A DNA stretch of 56,281 nucleotides from Streptomyces sp. NRRL S-244 (GTDB lineage: Bacteria > Actinomycetota > Actinomycetes > Streptomycetales > Streptomycetaceae): positions 1 to 56,281 of the forward strand of contig NZ_JOCX01000033.1 in assembly GCF_000717915.1 (NCBI RefSeq), in the 5' to 3' direction. The notes beneath the pieces are model-generated. The model saw only the letters and a program-made list of their open reading frames with translations, had not been told where the DNA came from and did no database searches. Made by a program: the position numbers and the translations under genes. Each line of letters starts with the position of its first letter. The stretch's first letter is position 1. Below are positions 1 through 8,479 of this stretch, in pieces.

Positions 1-1
1 G

Positions 2-3000
2 GTGCGGCGAGCGGCGGGGGGCGGCTGGGTGGGGCGACGATTCTTCATCGGCATGGGCAGCGGCAGGTACTTGCACCTTCCCCCCGAGGAACAACTCGCA
101 TCCGTCCCCTCCGACATCCGTGACATGTCGGCGCTCTTCCGGTCCTTCGGATACGACGCGGTCCTCTCCGGACTCGGTGAGTACGACGGCGCCGAACAGC
201 TGCGCCAGAAGCTCCGCCACTGGTCCGCCGACACCGCCCTCACGGGCGAGGACGTCGTCGTGGTCTACTTCGCGGGCCACGGCGCCGTCGAGGAGCGCGA
301 CCGGCACTACCTGCTCTGCTGGGATTCGCAGGACGCCGACCTCGCCGCCACGGCCCTGGCCACCGAGGACCTCGTCCGCATCCTCTGCAAGGGCGGCCTG
401 CGCCATCTGCTGCTGATCCTCGACACCTGTTCCGCCGGCGCGGGCAGCGCGGACGCCTCCGCCGTCGCGCTGCAGACCATCGTGTACCGGGGCGCGGCCG
501 CCGACGCCTCCGCCGGCCTCTGGTTCCTCGCCTCGGCCCGCCGCAAGGACGTCGCCGACGACGGGGCCTTCGTGGCCGCCCTCGGCGACGCGATCACGAC
601 CACGACCGAACGCACCGGGCAGCGCCAGCAGTACCTCGACCTGACCGAGCTCGTGAAGGCCGTCAACGAACGCTTCGAGGCCGACGGCCGCGGCCAGCGC
701 GCCGAACTGGCCAGTGGCCTGGTCACCGGCCTCGCCCCCTTCCTCGCCAACTCCGGCTACCGCGAGGAGTTACCGCCGCTCGGCACCGACCTGGAGGTCC
801 AGCGCCGCGTCGTCGCCCGCGACCTCACCGAGCATTTCGGCCCCCGCTCGCGCGGCGTGGAGTTCGAGTCCGAGCAGGGCCTCTACTTCAGCGGCCGGGT
901 GAGCGTGCTGTCCGAGCTGGTGGGCTGGCTGACCGCCCCCGACGGCGACTGCCGGGGCCGGGTCGTCACCGGCAGCCCGGGATGCGGCAAGTCCGCCGTC
1001 CTCGGCCGGATCGTCGCCCTCTCCGACCCGGCGTACCGGGCCCGGCTGGACCTCACGGGCGGGGACCCGCGCACCGTCGTCCCCGAGGGCTGTGTCACCG
1101 CCGCCGTGCACGCCCGTCACAAACGCCTCGAAGAGATCGTGGACCGGATCGCCGCCGCGCTCGGCAACGAGGCCGACGGCGCGGCCGCCCTGCTCCAGGA
1201 ACTCACGCGGCGGGGCCGCCAGGGGTCGCCGCTGATCATCGTCGTCGACGCCGTGGACGAGGCCGGATCCGACACCGCCGCGGACGCCGGGGGCCACGGC
1301 GAGCCCCGCCGGATCACCCGCGAGCTGCTGCGCCCGATGTCGGAGATCCAGGGTGTGCGCCTCCTCGTCGGCACCCGGCACGAGCTTGTCACCCCGCTCG
1401 GACCCACCTTCGTCTGCCTGGACCTGGACCGCGAGGAGTACCGGGCCGGGCACGAGGACGTCACCGGGTACGTGGCCCGGGTGCTGCTCGCCGCCGAGGA
1501 GGCCGACGTACGCACCCCCTACCGCGGCCGTCCCGAACTGGCCCGCGCGGTGGCGCGCGGCGTGGCCGACAAGGCCGCCGGTGTGTACCTGTACGCCCGT
1601 ACCACCGCCCGTACGCTGCGCTCCGACGAGACCGCCGTCGACATCACGAAGCCGGGCTGGGCCGAGGCGCTGCCCAGCGAGGTCGGCGAGGCCTTCGACG
1701 ACTACCTGGCCCGCTTCGGCCCCGATGAGCCCCGAGTCCGGCGGATGCTGCTGGCGCTGGCCTTCTCGGAGGGCAAGGGGCTGCCCCGCGGCCGGGTGTG
1801 GACCGCGCTGAGTTCGGTGATCTCCGGGGTGCCCTGCGAGGAACAGGACGTCAGCTGGCTGCTCGACGTCGCCGAGGCCTACATCGCGGAGGTCGTGGAC
1901 GACGACCGGCGCTCGGTGTACCGGCTCTACCACAAGGCCCTGGCCGAGCACCTGCGCGCCACCGCCGACCGGCCGCCCGCCGAGATCCAGCAGTCGGTGG
2001 TGGACGCCCTGAGGTCGCTGGTCCCCGGGGCGGCCGAGGGGCACCCCGACTGGTTCGCCGCAGTGGCCTACGTACGCCAGCACCTGGCCACGCACGCCGC
2101 CGAGGCGGGGCGGCTCGCCGAACTGGTCGAGGACCCCGGCTTCCTGCTGGCCGGCGAACCCCTCTCGCTGCTGCGCGCGTTCGCCACCATCGAGGGCGAA
2201 GGGGCCCGCCGGATCCGGGGCGCGTACGAACAGGTGGCCCACCGGCTCACCGCCGACCGCCCGCTCGGCGAACGGGCGGCCGACCTCCAGCTGTCGGCCC
2301 GGCGCTGCGGGGCGGACCGGCTCGCCGATCGGGTCGAGGAGCTCGCCGTCATCCGGCCCTGGTCGGCGCGCTGGGCCTGGTGGTCGACGAGCGGGGTCCA
2401 CCGGCTGCTGGCCGGGCACACCCGTACGGTGGTCTGCGTGGCGGTGGGCCTCCTCGACGGCCGCCCCATCGCCGTCACCGGGAGCGTGGACCGTACGGCC
2501 CTCGTCTGGGACCTCCGGGCGCAGCGCCGGATCGGGGACCCGCTGCCGGTCGGGATCGCGGTGAGCGCGATCGCCATCGGGGAACTGGGCGACTACACCG
2601 TGGCGTTGACGGGAGGCGACGACGGAGTCGTCCGCGTCTGGGACCTTTCCGCCGGCCAGGAGTACGGTGCGCCGCTCACGGGCCACACCAACCGCGTCGA
2701 GTCCATCGTGGTCGGCACGGTGCGCGGGCACCCGGTGGTGCTCACCGCGAGCGCCGACGGCACCGCCCGGGTCTGGGACCTGGTCGGACGCCGCCAGCTC
2801 GGCCGGGATCTCAGCGCCCACCGGCGCTCCGTGCGCGCCGCGGACCTGGGCGAGCTCGACGGGCGCCCCATCGCCGTCACTGGCGGCGAGGACAAGGCCG
2901 TCCACGTGTGGGACCTCTCCGGCATCCTCGACGGCGGCGACGCCCGCCTCGACGGCAGCCCGCTGATCGGCCCCGCCATGGCGGTCACGGCGGTGTGCGC

Positions 3001-5251
3001 GACGGAGCTCGACGGCCGGACCGTGGCGCTGGTCGGCGACGAGGCGGGCATGCTCAGCCGGTGGGACCTCGCCGAGCGCCGCCAGATCGGCGAGCCCGTC
3101 ATGGCGCACGTCCACATCACCCGCAGCGGGGTGTTCTCGGCTTCGGTCGGCGTACTCGGGGGCAGGCCGGTGGCGTTGACCAGCGGCACGCGCAGCGCCC
3201 GCGTGTGGGACCTGCGCACCCTGCAACCGCTCGCCCACCAGCTGCGCGGCCACGTGGAGGACATCAGGGCGGCGGCGCTCGCCCACCACGGCGAGGCCGC
3301 GCTCGCCGTCACGGTCGGCGACGACCGGACGGCCCGGATCTGGGACCTGACGGCGGACCAGCCACCCGAGGGCCACACCCAGCCCGTCTGCGCCACCGCC
3401 TTCTGTGCCGGGCCCGGCCGGTCGTTGGCCGTCACCGGGAGCGAGGACGGCACGGCCCGGGTCTGGGACCTGCAGACCCGTGAGCAGCTCGGCGCCCCGA
3501 TGGAGGGCCACACGGGGCAGGTCACGGCTGTGGCCTGCGAGATGGTCCACGCCCGCCCGAGGGTGGCCACGGGCGGTTCCGACACCACCGTCCGCCTGTG
3601 GGACCCGCTGCGCGGTCCCGGCGCGAGCCTGGTGCTGACCGGCCACACCAACGCGGTGCGCTGCCTTGCCTTCGGTGAGCTGGACGGCAGGTCCGTCGTG
3701 GTCAGCGGGAGCGAGGACGGCACGGCCCGGGTCTGGGACGCCGCCTCCGGCGCGCCGGTGGGCTCCCCGCTGGCCGGTCACGTGGGAGGCATCCGCCGGC
3801 TGGCCGTGCGCCGGGCGGGGCGCGGGATGGAGATCGTGCTCTCCACCTCCCTGGGCCACGCCTACCTGTGGCACCTCACAGGTGACGGGGCCACCCCGGC
3901 CGCCCGGCGACCGGCCCACTTCGACGTCATGGACCTGACCCTGTCGGCCCGGATCGTGGGGGTGGCCTTCCACCGCTCGCGCGCCGTCGTCCTGGCCTCG
4001 CTCGCGGGGAACAACGTGCACGTCCACGACGTGGCCGACGGGAAGATGCTGGCGGGACCCTTCCGCGGCCACACCGGATTCGTGGTGGCGGGCGCCCTCG
4101 GGCAGATCGGGGGAGCTCCGGTCCTCGCCACCAGCGGCCTCGACAACGCGGTGCGGATCTGGAACGTGGAGACGGGGGAGCCCCTCGGCCCGCCCCTGGA
4201 AGTGTTCTGTTCACGAGGCCCCCTCGGCGCCGAGACCCTTCCGGTCTTCGGCCATGCGGACGGGGTGCCCGTCGTCATCACCTCCGGCTCCCTGGACGTG
4301 CGGGTCTGGGACCTCGTCGCCCTGCACCCGGTCGGGGAGCCGCTGTGCGGGGTGGAACAGACCCTGGTGTCCGCCGACATCGTCCCCGGTGAGCGCGGGC
4401 GCGACCTCGTCGTGACGGGAGGGCTCGACGGCGCCGTCCGCGTGCACGACCTGGCGGACGGCCGGCAGGTGGCGCCGCAGCTCACGTTCGAGACGCTGGC
4501 CCTCAGCCATGTCACCGCGGCCCGCCTGGGCGGGGACACCGTGGTCGTACGGAGCAGCTGGATGTACACCGACGTGTGGACCCTGGAGCCGCGCCGTCGG
4601 CTCGTGAAGCGGCCCGGCACCTCGTTCCGGGCCGAAACGTACGCGCTGGGCGAGCGCCGGATCGTGGTCTCGGTCTCCGACGACTACGCCCTGCACGCCT
4701 GGGACCTGGGGACCCAGGCGCCGCTCGGCGTCCCCATGACCGGCCACACCTCCAACATCGCCGGACTGCGGACCGCTCTCGTCGACGGGACGCACACCGT
4801 CGCCAGCTGCTCCTACGACGGGACCGTCCGGCTCTGGGACCTGGAGACGGGCCGCCCGCTCGCCGAACCGCTCGGCGGCCACGAGCTCGGTGCCACCGGG
4901 CTCGAACTGGCCCGGGTCGCGGGTGAGGACCTCGTCGTCACCGGAGCGGGCGACGGCAGCCTGCGCGTCCACGCCCGCGCGGGCGGCTGGCGGTTGCGCA
5001 CCGAGCTGGCGCCGTTCTCCTCCGCGGTCGGCGCCATCCGCGTCATGGACGTCCGGGGCGTCGACACGCTCATCGCCGCCGACCAGCACGGTCTGATGCG
5101 GGTCTGGGACATGAGCCGGCCGGGCCTGTGGACAACGGAGATCCACATCGGCAGCGGCATCAACGGGTTCGCCGTCGACCCCGCCGGACGCGTCTGCGTC
5201 GCCACCGACATGGGCGTCGTCGCCCTCAGCCTGACGGAGGTCCGCGCGTGA
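2..5251 (+). CDS. Caspase / NACHT-like NTPase / WD40 repeat protein (nSTAND)
   Basis: This is a 1749-residue multidomain protein. Residues about 10-250 form a caspase-like (peptidase C14) domain with the catalytic His in YFAGHG (His93) and Cys in LILDTCSAG (Cys143). A STAND-type NTPase follows, with Walker A GSPGCGKS (324-331) and Walker B LIIVVDAVDE (411-420), then a helical linker. From about residue 800 to the end I count 21 WD-like repeats, enough for three seven-bladed propellers. In this architecture the propellers are expected to sense a ligand, the NTPase to oligomerise, and the protease to act as effector. Codon 257 (bases 770-772) is TTA, so translation should depend on bldA. The GTG at base 2 is at the window edge, so the true start may lie upstream; ATG at 53 is another option. 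The stop overlaps the next gene by 4 bp (GTGA). The domain calls are firm; the defence or cell-death role is inference. Confidence 0.92.
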   Translation: MRRAAGGGWVGRRFFIGMGSGRYLHLPPEEQLASVPSDIRDMSALFRSFGYDAVLSGLGEYDGAEQLRQKLRHWSADTALTGEDVVVVYFAGHGAVEERDRHYLLCWDSQDADLAATALATEDLVRILCKGGLRHLLLILDTCSAGAGSADASAVALQTIVYRGAAADASAGLWFLASARRKDVADDGAFVAALGDAITTTTERTGQRQQYLDLTELVKAVNERFEADGRGQRAELASGLVTGLAPFLANSGYREELPPLGTDLEVQRRVVARDLTEHFGPRSRGVEFESEQGLYFSGRVSVLSELVGWLTAPDGDCRGRVVTGSPGCGKSAVLGRIVALSDPAYRARLDLTGGDPRTVVPEGCVTAAVHARHKRLEEIVDRIAAALGNEADGAAALLQELTRRGRQGSPLIIVVDAVDEAGSDTAADAGGHGEPRRITRELLRPMSEIQGVRLLVGTRHELVTPLGPTFVCLDLDREEYRAGHEDVTGYVARVLLAAEEADVRTPYRGRPELARAVARGVADKAAGVYLYARTTARTLRSDETAVDITKPGWAEALPSEVGEAFDDYLARFGPDEPRVRRMLLALAFSEGKGLPRGRVWTALSSVISGVPCEEQDVSWLLDVAEAYIAEVVDDDRRSVYRLYHKALAEHLRATADRPPAEIQQSVVDALRSLVPGAAEGHPDWFAAVAYVRQHLATHAAEAGRLAELVEDPGFLLAGEPLSLLRAFATIEGEGARRIRGAYEQVAHRLTADRPLGERAADLQLSARRCGADRLADRVEELAVIRPWSARWAWWSTSGVHRLLAGHTRTVVCVAVGLLDGRPIAVTGSVDRTALVWDLRAQRRIGDPLPVGIAVSAIAIGELGDYTVALTGGDDGVVRVWDLSAGQEYGAPLTGHTNRVESIVVGTVRGHPVVLTASADGTARVWDLVGRRQLGRDLSAHRRSVRAADLGELDGRPIAVTGGEDKAVHVWDLSGILDGGDARLDGSPLIGPAMAVTAVCATELDGRTVALVGDEAGMLSRWDLAERRQIGEPVMAHVHITRSGVFSASVGVLGGRPVALTSGTRSARVWDLRTLQPLAHQLRGHVEDIRAAALAHHGEAALAVTVGDDRTARIWDLTADQPPEGHTQPVCATAFCAGPGRSLAVTGSEDGTARVWDLQTREQLGAPMEGHTGQVTAVACEMVHARPRVATGGSDTTVRLWDPLRGPGASLVLTGHTNAVRCLAFGELDGRSVVVSGSEDGTARVWDAASGAPVGSPLAGHVGGIRRLAVRRAGRGMEIVLSTSLGHAYLWHLTGDGATPAARRPAHFDVMDLTLSARIVGVAFHRSRAVVLASLAGNNVHVHDVADGKMLAGPFRGHTGFVVAGALGQIGGAPVLATSGLDNAVRIWNVETGEPLGPPLEVFCSRGPLGAETLPVFGHADGVPVVITSGSLDVRVWDLVALHPVGEPLCGVEQTLVSADIVPGERGRDLVVTGGLDGAVRVHDLADGRQVAPQLTFETLALSHVTAARLGGDTVVVRSSWMYTDVWTLEPRRRLVKRPGTSFRAETYALGERRIVVSVSDDYALHAWDLGTQAPLGVPMTGHTSNIAGLRTALVDGTHTVASCSYDGTVRLWDLETGRPLAEPLGGHELGATGLELARVAGEDLVVTGAGDGSLRVHARAGGWRLRTELAPFSSAVGAIRVMDVRGVDTLIAADQHGLMRVWDMSRPGLWTTEIHIGSGINGFAVDPAGRVCVATDMGVVALSLTEVRA

Positions 5252-6105
5252 GCCGTATCGTCCTCGTCCACGGCATCGCCCAGGAGGTCCTGGGCCCCGA
5301 GACCCTGCTCACCGAGTGGTGCCCCGCGCTCGCCGACGGCCTGACCCTCGCCGGGCACCCGGGCGTCCCCCGCGAGGAGGTCTCGATGGCCTTCTACGGA
5401 GACCTCTTCCGCCCCAAGGGCCACCGAGGCCTCGGCGCACCCGAGCTCGACGCCGGTGACGTCGAGGACGGCATCGAGCGCGAACTCCTGCTCCGGTGGT
5501 GGGAGCACGCCGCCACCCTGGAGACCCGGGTCTCCGGACCGGGCGACCGCACGCGGCTGCGCACCCCGCACCTGGTCCAGCGGGCCCTGGACGCGCTCAG
5601 CCACTCCGCCTTCTTCGCCGGGATCGGCGAACGCCTGATGATCGGCGCCCCCCGCCAGGTCCGGCGGTACTTCACCGAGCCCGCGCTGCGCGACGAGATC
5701 CAGGGGCGCCTCGCCGCGGCCGTGACCGACCGGACCGAGGCGATCGTCGCGCACTCCCTCGGTTCGGTCGTCGCGTACGAGACCCTGTGCGCGAGCCCGG
5801 ACCGGCCGGATGTGTCGCTGGTGACCCTGGGATCCCCGCTCGGCGTGCGGAACCTGATCTTCGACCGGCTCCGGCCGGAGCCCTCCCGGGGGCGGGGCCG
5901 CTGGCCCGCGCCCGTGCGGCAGTGGACCAACGTCGCCGACCGGGGCGACCTCGTGGCGCTGGCCAAGGAGCTCGGGCCGCGTTTCGGGGAGCGGGTGCGG
6001 GACCTGTCGATCCACAACGGGGCTCGGGCGCACGACGTACGGCCCTATCTGACCGCGGCACCGACCGGCCGGGCGATCGCCGGAGCCCTGACCGGCCCGG
6101 GGTAA
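5248..6105 (+). CDS. Alpha/beta hydrolase (serine lipase/esterase-like)
   Basis: This predicted 285-residue protein starts at a GTG that overlaps the stop of the caspase-WD40 gene (GTGA), so the two are probably translationally coupled. The N-terminus RIVLVHGI is a typical first strand plus oxyanion loop. The nucleophile elbow is AHSLGS (Ser170). Asp in VADRGDL and His near the C-terminus (HNGARAHDV) are plausible triad partners. There is no signal peptide, so it should be cytoplasmic. The substrate is unknown. Because it is fused in expression to a caspase-STAND protein, it may be an effector (for example a lipid or ester hydrolase), a caspase target, or a regulator of it. The fold call is solid; the role is inference. 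Confidence 0.85.
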   Translation: MSRIVLVHGIAQEVLGPETLLTEWCPALADGLTLAGHPGVPREEVSMAFYGDLFRPKGHRGLGAPELDAGDVEDGIERELLLRWWEHAATLETRVSGPGDRTRLRTPHLVQRALDALSHSAFFAGIGERLMIGAPRQVRRYFTEPALRDEIQGRLAAAVTDRTEAIVAHSLGSVVAYETLCASPDRPDVSLVTLGSPLGVRNLIFDRLRPEPSRGRGRWPAPVRQWTNVADRGDLVALAKELGPRFGERVRDLSIHNGARAHDVRPYLTAAPTGRAIAGALTGPG

Positions 6106-6169
6106 CTCCGCGGGGTGATTCAGGCGGGGGGTGATCCCACCGAGGCCTCGTACCTGCCCCGGGCGCCCG

Positions 6170-6649
6170 TCAGGATGTGCGCGCAGCCCGTCCCACGGAC
6201 TCCACCAGCGGCAGCAGCCGGTGCGCGACGCGTTCGCGCAGCGCCACCTCCGTACGGGTGCGGACCACGCCGGGCAGCTGGATCAGCCGTTGGATCACGT
6301 CCTCCAGATGCGCGTTGTCCCGGGCCGCCACCCGGGTCAGCAGGTCCCCGCCGCCGGTGATCGAAAAGGCCTCGATGATCTCGGGTACGGCGGCCAGGGC
6401 CTCGCCCACCTCGTCCAGGTGCCCCTGGGTGACCTCGATGTGCACGAACGCCAGCACCGGATGCCCGAGGGCCGCGGGGGAGAGGAAAGGGCCCGTTCCG
6501 GTGATCACCCCGGTGCGTTCCAGCCGGTCCAGCCGGGCCTGGAGGGTGCCGCGCGCGACCCCGAGGATCCGGGCGTACTCACGGACGCTGGTGCGCGGCT
6601 GTTCGATCAGCAGACGCAGGATCCGGGTGTCGAGCTCGTCCACCGCCAT
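6170..6649 (-). CDS. Lrp/AsnC family transcriptional regulator
   Basis: The 159-residue protein has an N-terminal winged HTH (LDTRILRLLIEQPRTSVREY, then ARILGVARGTLQARLDRLE) and a C-terminal RAM/ligand-binding domain (VLAFVHIEV, then the glycine-rich ITGGGDLLTRVAA). I chose the ATG at 6649. No Shine-Dalgarno precedes it, but a good -10 hexamer (TACAGT, bases 6661-6656 on this strand) ends 6 nt upstream, so the transcript is probably leaderless. That -10 lies inside a 19-bp palindrome, which fits autorepression. The gene is divergent from the SDR-photolyase genes. The effector ligand is not predictable, though an amino acid or aromatic acid is usual for the family. Confidence 0.9.
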   Translation of the reverse strand: MAVDELDTRILRLLIEQPRTSVREYARILGVARGTLQARLDRLERTGVITGTGPFLSPAALGHPVLAFVHIEVTQGHLDEVGEALAAVPEIIEAFSITGGGDLLTRVAARDNAHLEDVIQRLIQLPGVVRTRTEVALRERVAHRLLPLVESVGRAARTS

Positions 6650-6655
6650 GCCGTG

Positions 6656-6674
6656 ACTGTACCAATGGCCCAGT
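6656..6674. promoter_or_regulatory. Probable Lrp operator overlapping the lrp promoter
   Basis: ACTGTACCAATGGCCCAGT fits the palindrome ACTGGnCCAnTGGnCCAGT with one mismatch. It covers the predicted -10 of the Lrp gene and lies 110 bp upstream of the SDR start. A closer match to the same palindrome occurs at 15193-15211, which argues for a specific protein site rather than chance. Confidence 0.6.
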
Positions 6675-6784
6675 GCGGTGCCCTTCCGCCGAGTGCGGTC
6701 GAGGTGCATCCGCAGCGACCCGTCCACGGGAATCCCTTGAGGGACTGACTGCCGGGCGGACACGTCCGAGGAGCGGAGAGAGCG

Positions 6785-8479
6785 ATGAAGGCCACCACCG
6801 GTCTGCACTGCCTGGTCACCGGGGCCACCGGATACATCGGGGGCCGCCTCGTGCCCGAGCTCCTCGACGCCGGACACCGCGTCCGGTGCCTGGCCCGGTC
6901 CCCCGAGAAGCTGCGCGACCACCCGTGGGCCGGGAGCACCGAGGTCGTCCGGGGCGACGTCGTCGACGCCGAGTCCGTCGCGGCGGCCCTGCGCGGCATC
7001 GACGTCGCCTACTACCTCGTCCACGCCCTCGGCGCCGGATCCGGATTCGAGGACCGCGACCGCACCGCCGCCCGCGTCTTCGCGGAGCAGGCCCGTGCGG
7101 CCGGCGTCCGCCGCATCGTCTACCTCGGCGGCCTCACCCCGGCCGGGATCCCGGTCCGCGACCTGTCCCCGCACCTGCGCTCCCGCGCCGAGGTCGGCGA
7201 GATCCTCCTCGGCTCCGGGGTGCCGGCCACCGTCCTGCGCGCCGCCGTCATCATCGGATCCGGCTCGGCCTCCTTCGAAATGCTGCGCTACCTGACCGAA
7301 CGGCTCCCCGTCATGGTCACCCCCAGCTGGGTCGGCACCCGCGTCCAGCCCGTCGCCGTCCGCGACGTCCTGCGCTACCTCGTGGGCAGCGCCACCATGC
7401 CGCCCGAGGTCAGCCGCGCCTTCGACATCGGCGGCCCCGACGTGCTCACGTACGAGGAGATGATGCGCCGCTACGCCGCCGTCGCCGCCCTGCCCCACCG
7501 GCTCATCCTGCGCGTCCCGATGCTGACCCCGCGGCTGTCCAGCCACTGGATCGGCCTGGTCACGCCCGTGCCACGGGCGCTGGCCCGGCCGCTCGCCGAA
7601 TCCCTGCGCCACGAGGTCGTGTGCGCGGAACACGACATCGCGCGGTACGTCCCCGACCCGCCCGGCGCCCCGATCGGCTTCGACCGGGCCGTGTCCCTGG
7701 CCCTGCGGCGGGTGCGCGAGGCGAACGTGACCACCCGCTGGTCCTCCGCCTCCCCGCCCGGTGCGCCCAGCGACCCGCTGCCGACCGACCCCGACTGGGC
7801 GGGCGGCAGCCTCTACACCGACCGGCGCGAACGCGCGGTCGACGCCTCGCCCGCCGCGCTGTGGCGGGTGGTGGAGGGCATCGGCGGGGAGAACGGCTGG
7901 TACTCGTTCCCACTGGCCTGGGCCGTACGGGGCTGGCTCGACCGGCTCGTCGGCGGGGTCGGCATCCGGCGCGGCCGACGCGACGCCGCCCGGCTGCGCG
8001 TGGGGGACTCCCTGGACTTCTGGCGGGTGGAGGAGATCGAACCGGGCCGCCTGCTGAGGCTGCGCGCGGAGATGCGGCTGCCGGGGCTGGCCTGGCTGGA
8101 GATGTACGCGGACCCGGCCGCGCCGCCGGGCCGGGACCAGGGCGGTGCGGTCCGGGGCGCCCGGTACCGGCAGCGGGCCCTGTTCCATCCGCACGGGCTG
8201 CTCGGCCACCTCTACTGGTGGAGCGTGTCGCCCTTCCACGCCGTCGTCTTCGGCGGCATGGCCCGCAACATCGCCCGCGCCGCGCGCCGCCTGGACGAGG
8301 AGGCCGCCGCGACCCGGGACCCCGCGTCCGACCGGCCCGCGTCCGACCGGCCCGCGTCGGGCAGGCCCGCGTCCGACCGGTCCCTGTCCGACAGGCCCGC
8401 ATCCGACCGGCCCCCGTCCGCCGAAGTACCGGACGACAGCCGTCCCCCCGGTCCCGACGCGGAGCGAGAGAACCCATGA
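6785..8479 (+). CDS. SDR-type NAD(P)-binding protein with C-terminal DUF2867 domain
   Basis: This is a 564-residue protein. Residues 8-300 are an atypical SDR/NmrA-like Rossmann domain with the nucleotide-binding motif VTGATGYIGGRL. From about 345 to 510 comes a DUF2867/SRPBCC-like region (LYTDRRERAVDASPAALWRV onward). The last 50 residues are a low-complexity tail of PASDR-type pentapeptides encoded by 15-bp tandem repeats. The RBS GGAGAG precedes the ATG. The stop overlaps the photolyase start by 4 bp (ATGA), so the two are co-transcribed and coupled. SDR-DUF2867 proteins commonly sit beside photolyases in actinobacteria, but their reaction is unknown. The divergent Lrp operator may influence its promoter. 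Confidence 0.85.
   Translation: MKATTGLHCLVTGATGYIGGRLVPELLDAGHRVRCLARSPEKLRDHPWAGSTEVVRGDVVDAESVAAALRGIDVAYYLVHALGAGSGFEDRDRTAARVFAEQARAAGVRRIVYLGGLTPAGIPVRDLSPHLRSRAEVGEILLGSGVPATVLRAAVIIGSGSASFEMLRYLTERLPVMVTPSWVGTRVQPVAVRDVLRYLVGSATMPPEVSRAFDIGGPDVLTYEEMMRRYAAVAALPHRLILRVPMLTPRLSSHWIGLVTPVPRALARPLAESLRHEVVCAEHDIARYVPDPPGAPIGFDRAVSLALRRVREANVTTRWSSASPPGAPSDPLPTDPDWAGGSLYTDRRERAVDASPAALWRVVEGIGGENGWYSFPLAWAVRGWLDRLVGGVGIRRGRRDAARLRVGDSLDFWRVEEIEPGRLLRLRAEMRLPGLAWLEMYADPAAPPGRDQGGAVRGARYRQRALFHPHGLLGHLYWWSVSPFHAVVFGGMARNIARAARRLDEEAAATRDPASDRPASDRPASGRPASDRSLSDRPASDRPPSAEVPDDSRPPGPDAERENP
8329..8430 (+). repeat. 15-bp coding tandem repeat (PASDR pentapeptides)
   Basis: About seven imperfect copies of a 15-bp unit close to CCCGCGTCCGACCGG occur in frame at the 3' end of the SDR-DUF2867 gene. 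They encode an Arg/Asp/Pro-rich disordered tail. Copy number can change without a frameshift, so it is likely to vary between strains. Confidence 0.85.

Noticed and set aside
770..4072. A long open frame on the minus strand opposite the WD40 region
   Set aside because: It is a GC-rich shadow: its translation is Gly/Arg/Pro-rich with no domain, while the plus strand has clear WD repeats.
6673..8475. A long in-frame upstream extension of the photolyase
   Set aside because: The extension is Arg/Pro-rich shadow sequence of the SDR gene; the photolyase family start is at 8476, overlapping the SDR stop as ATGA.
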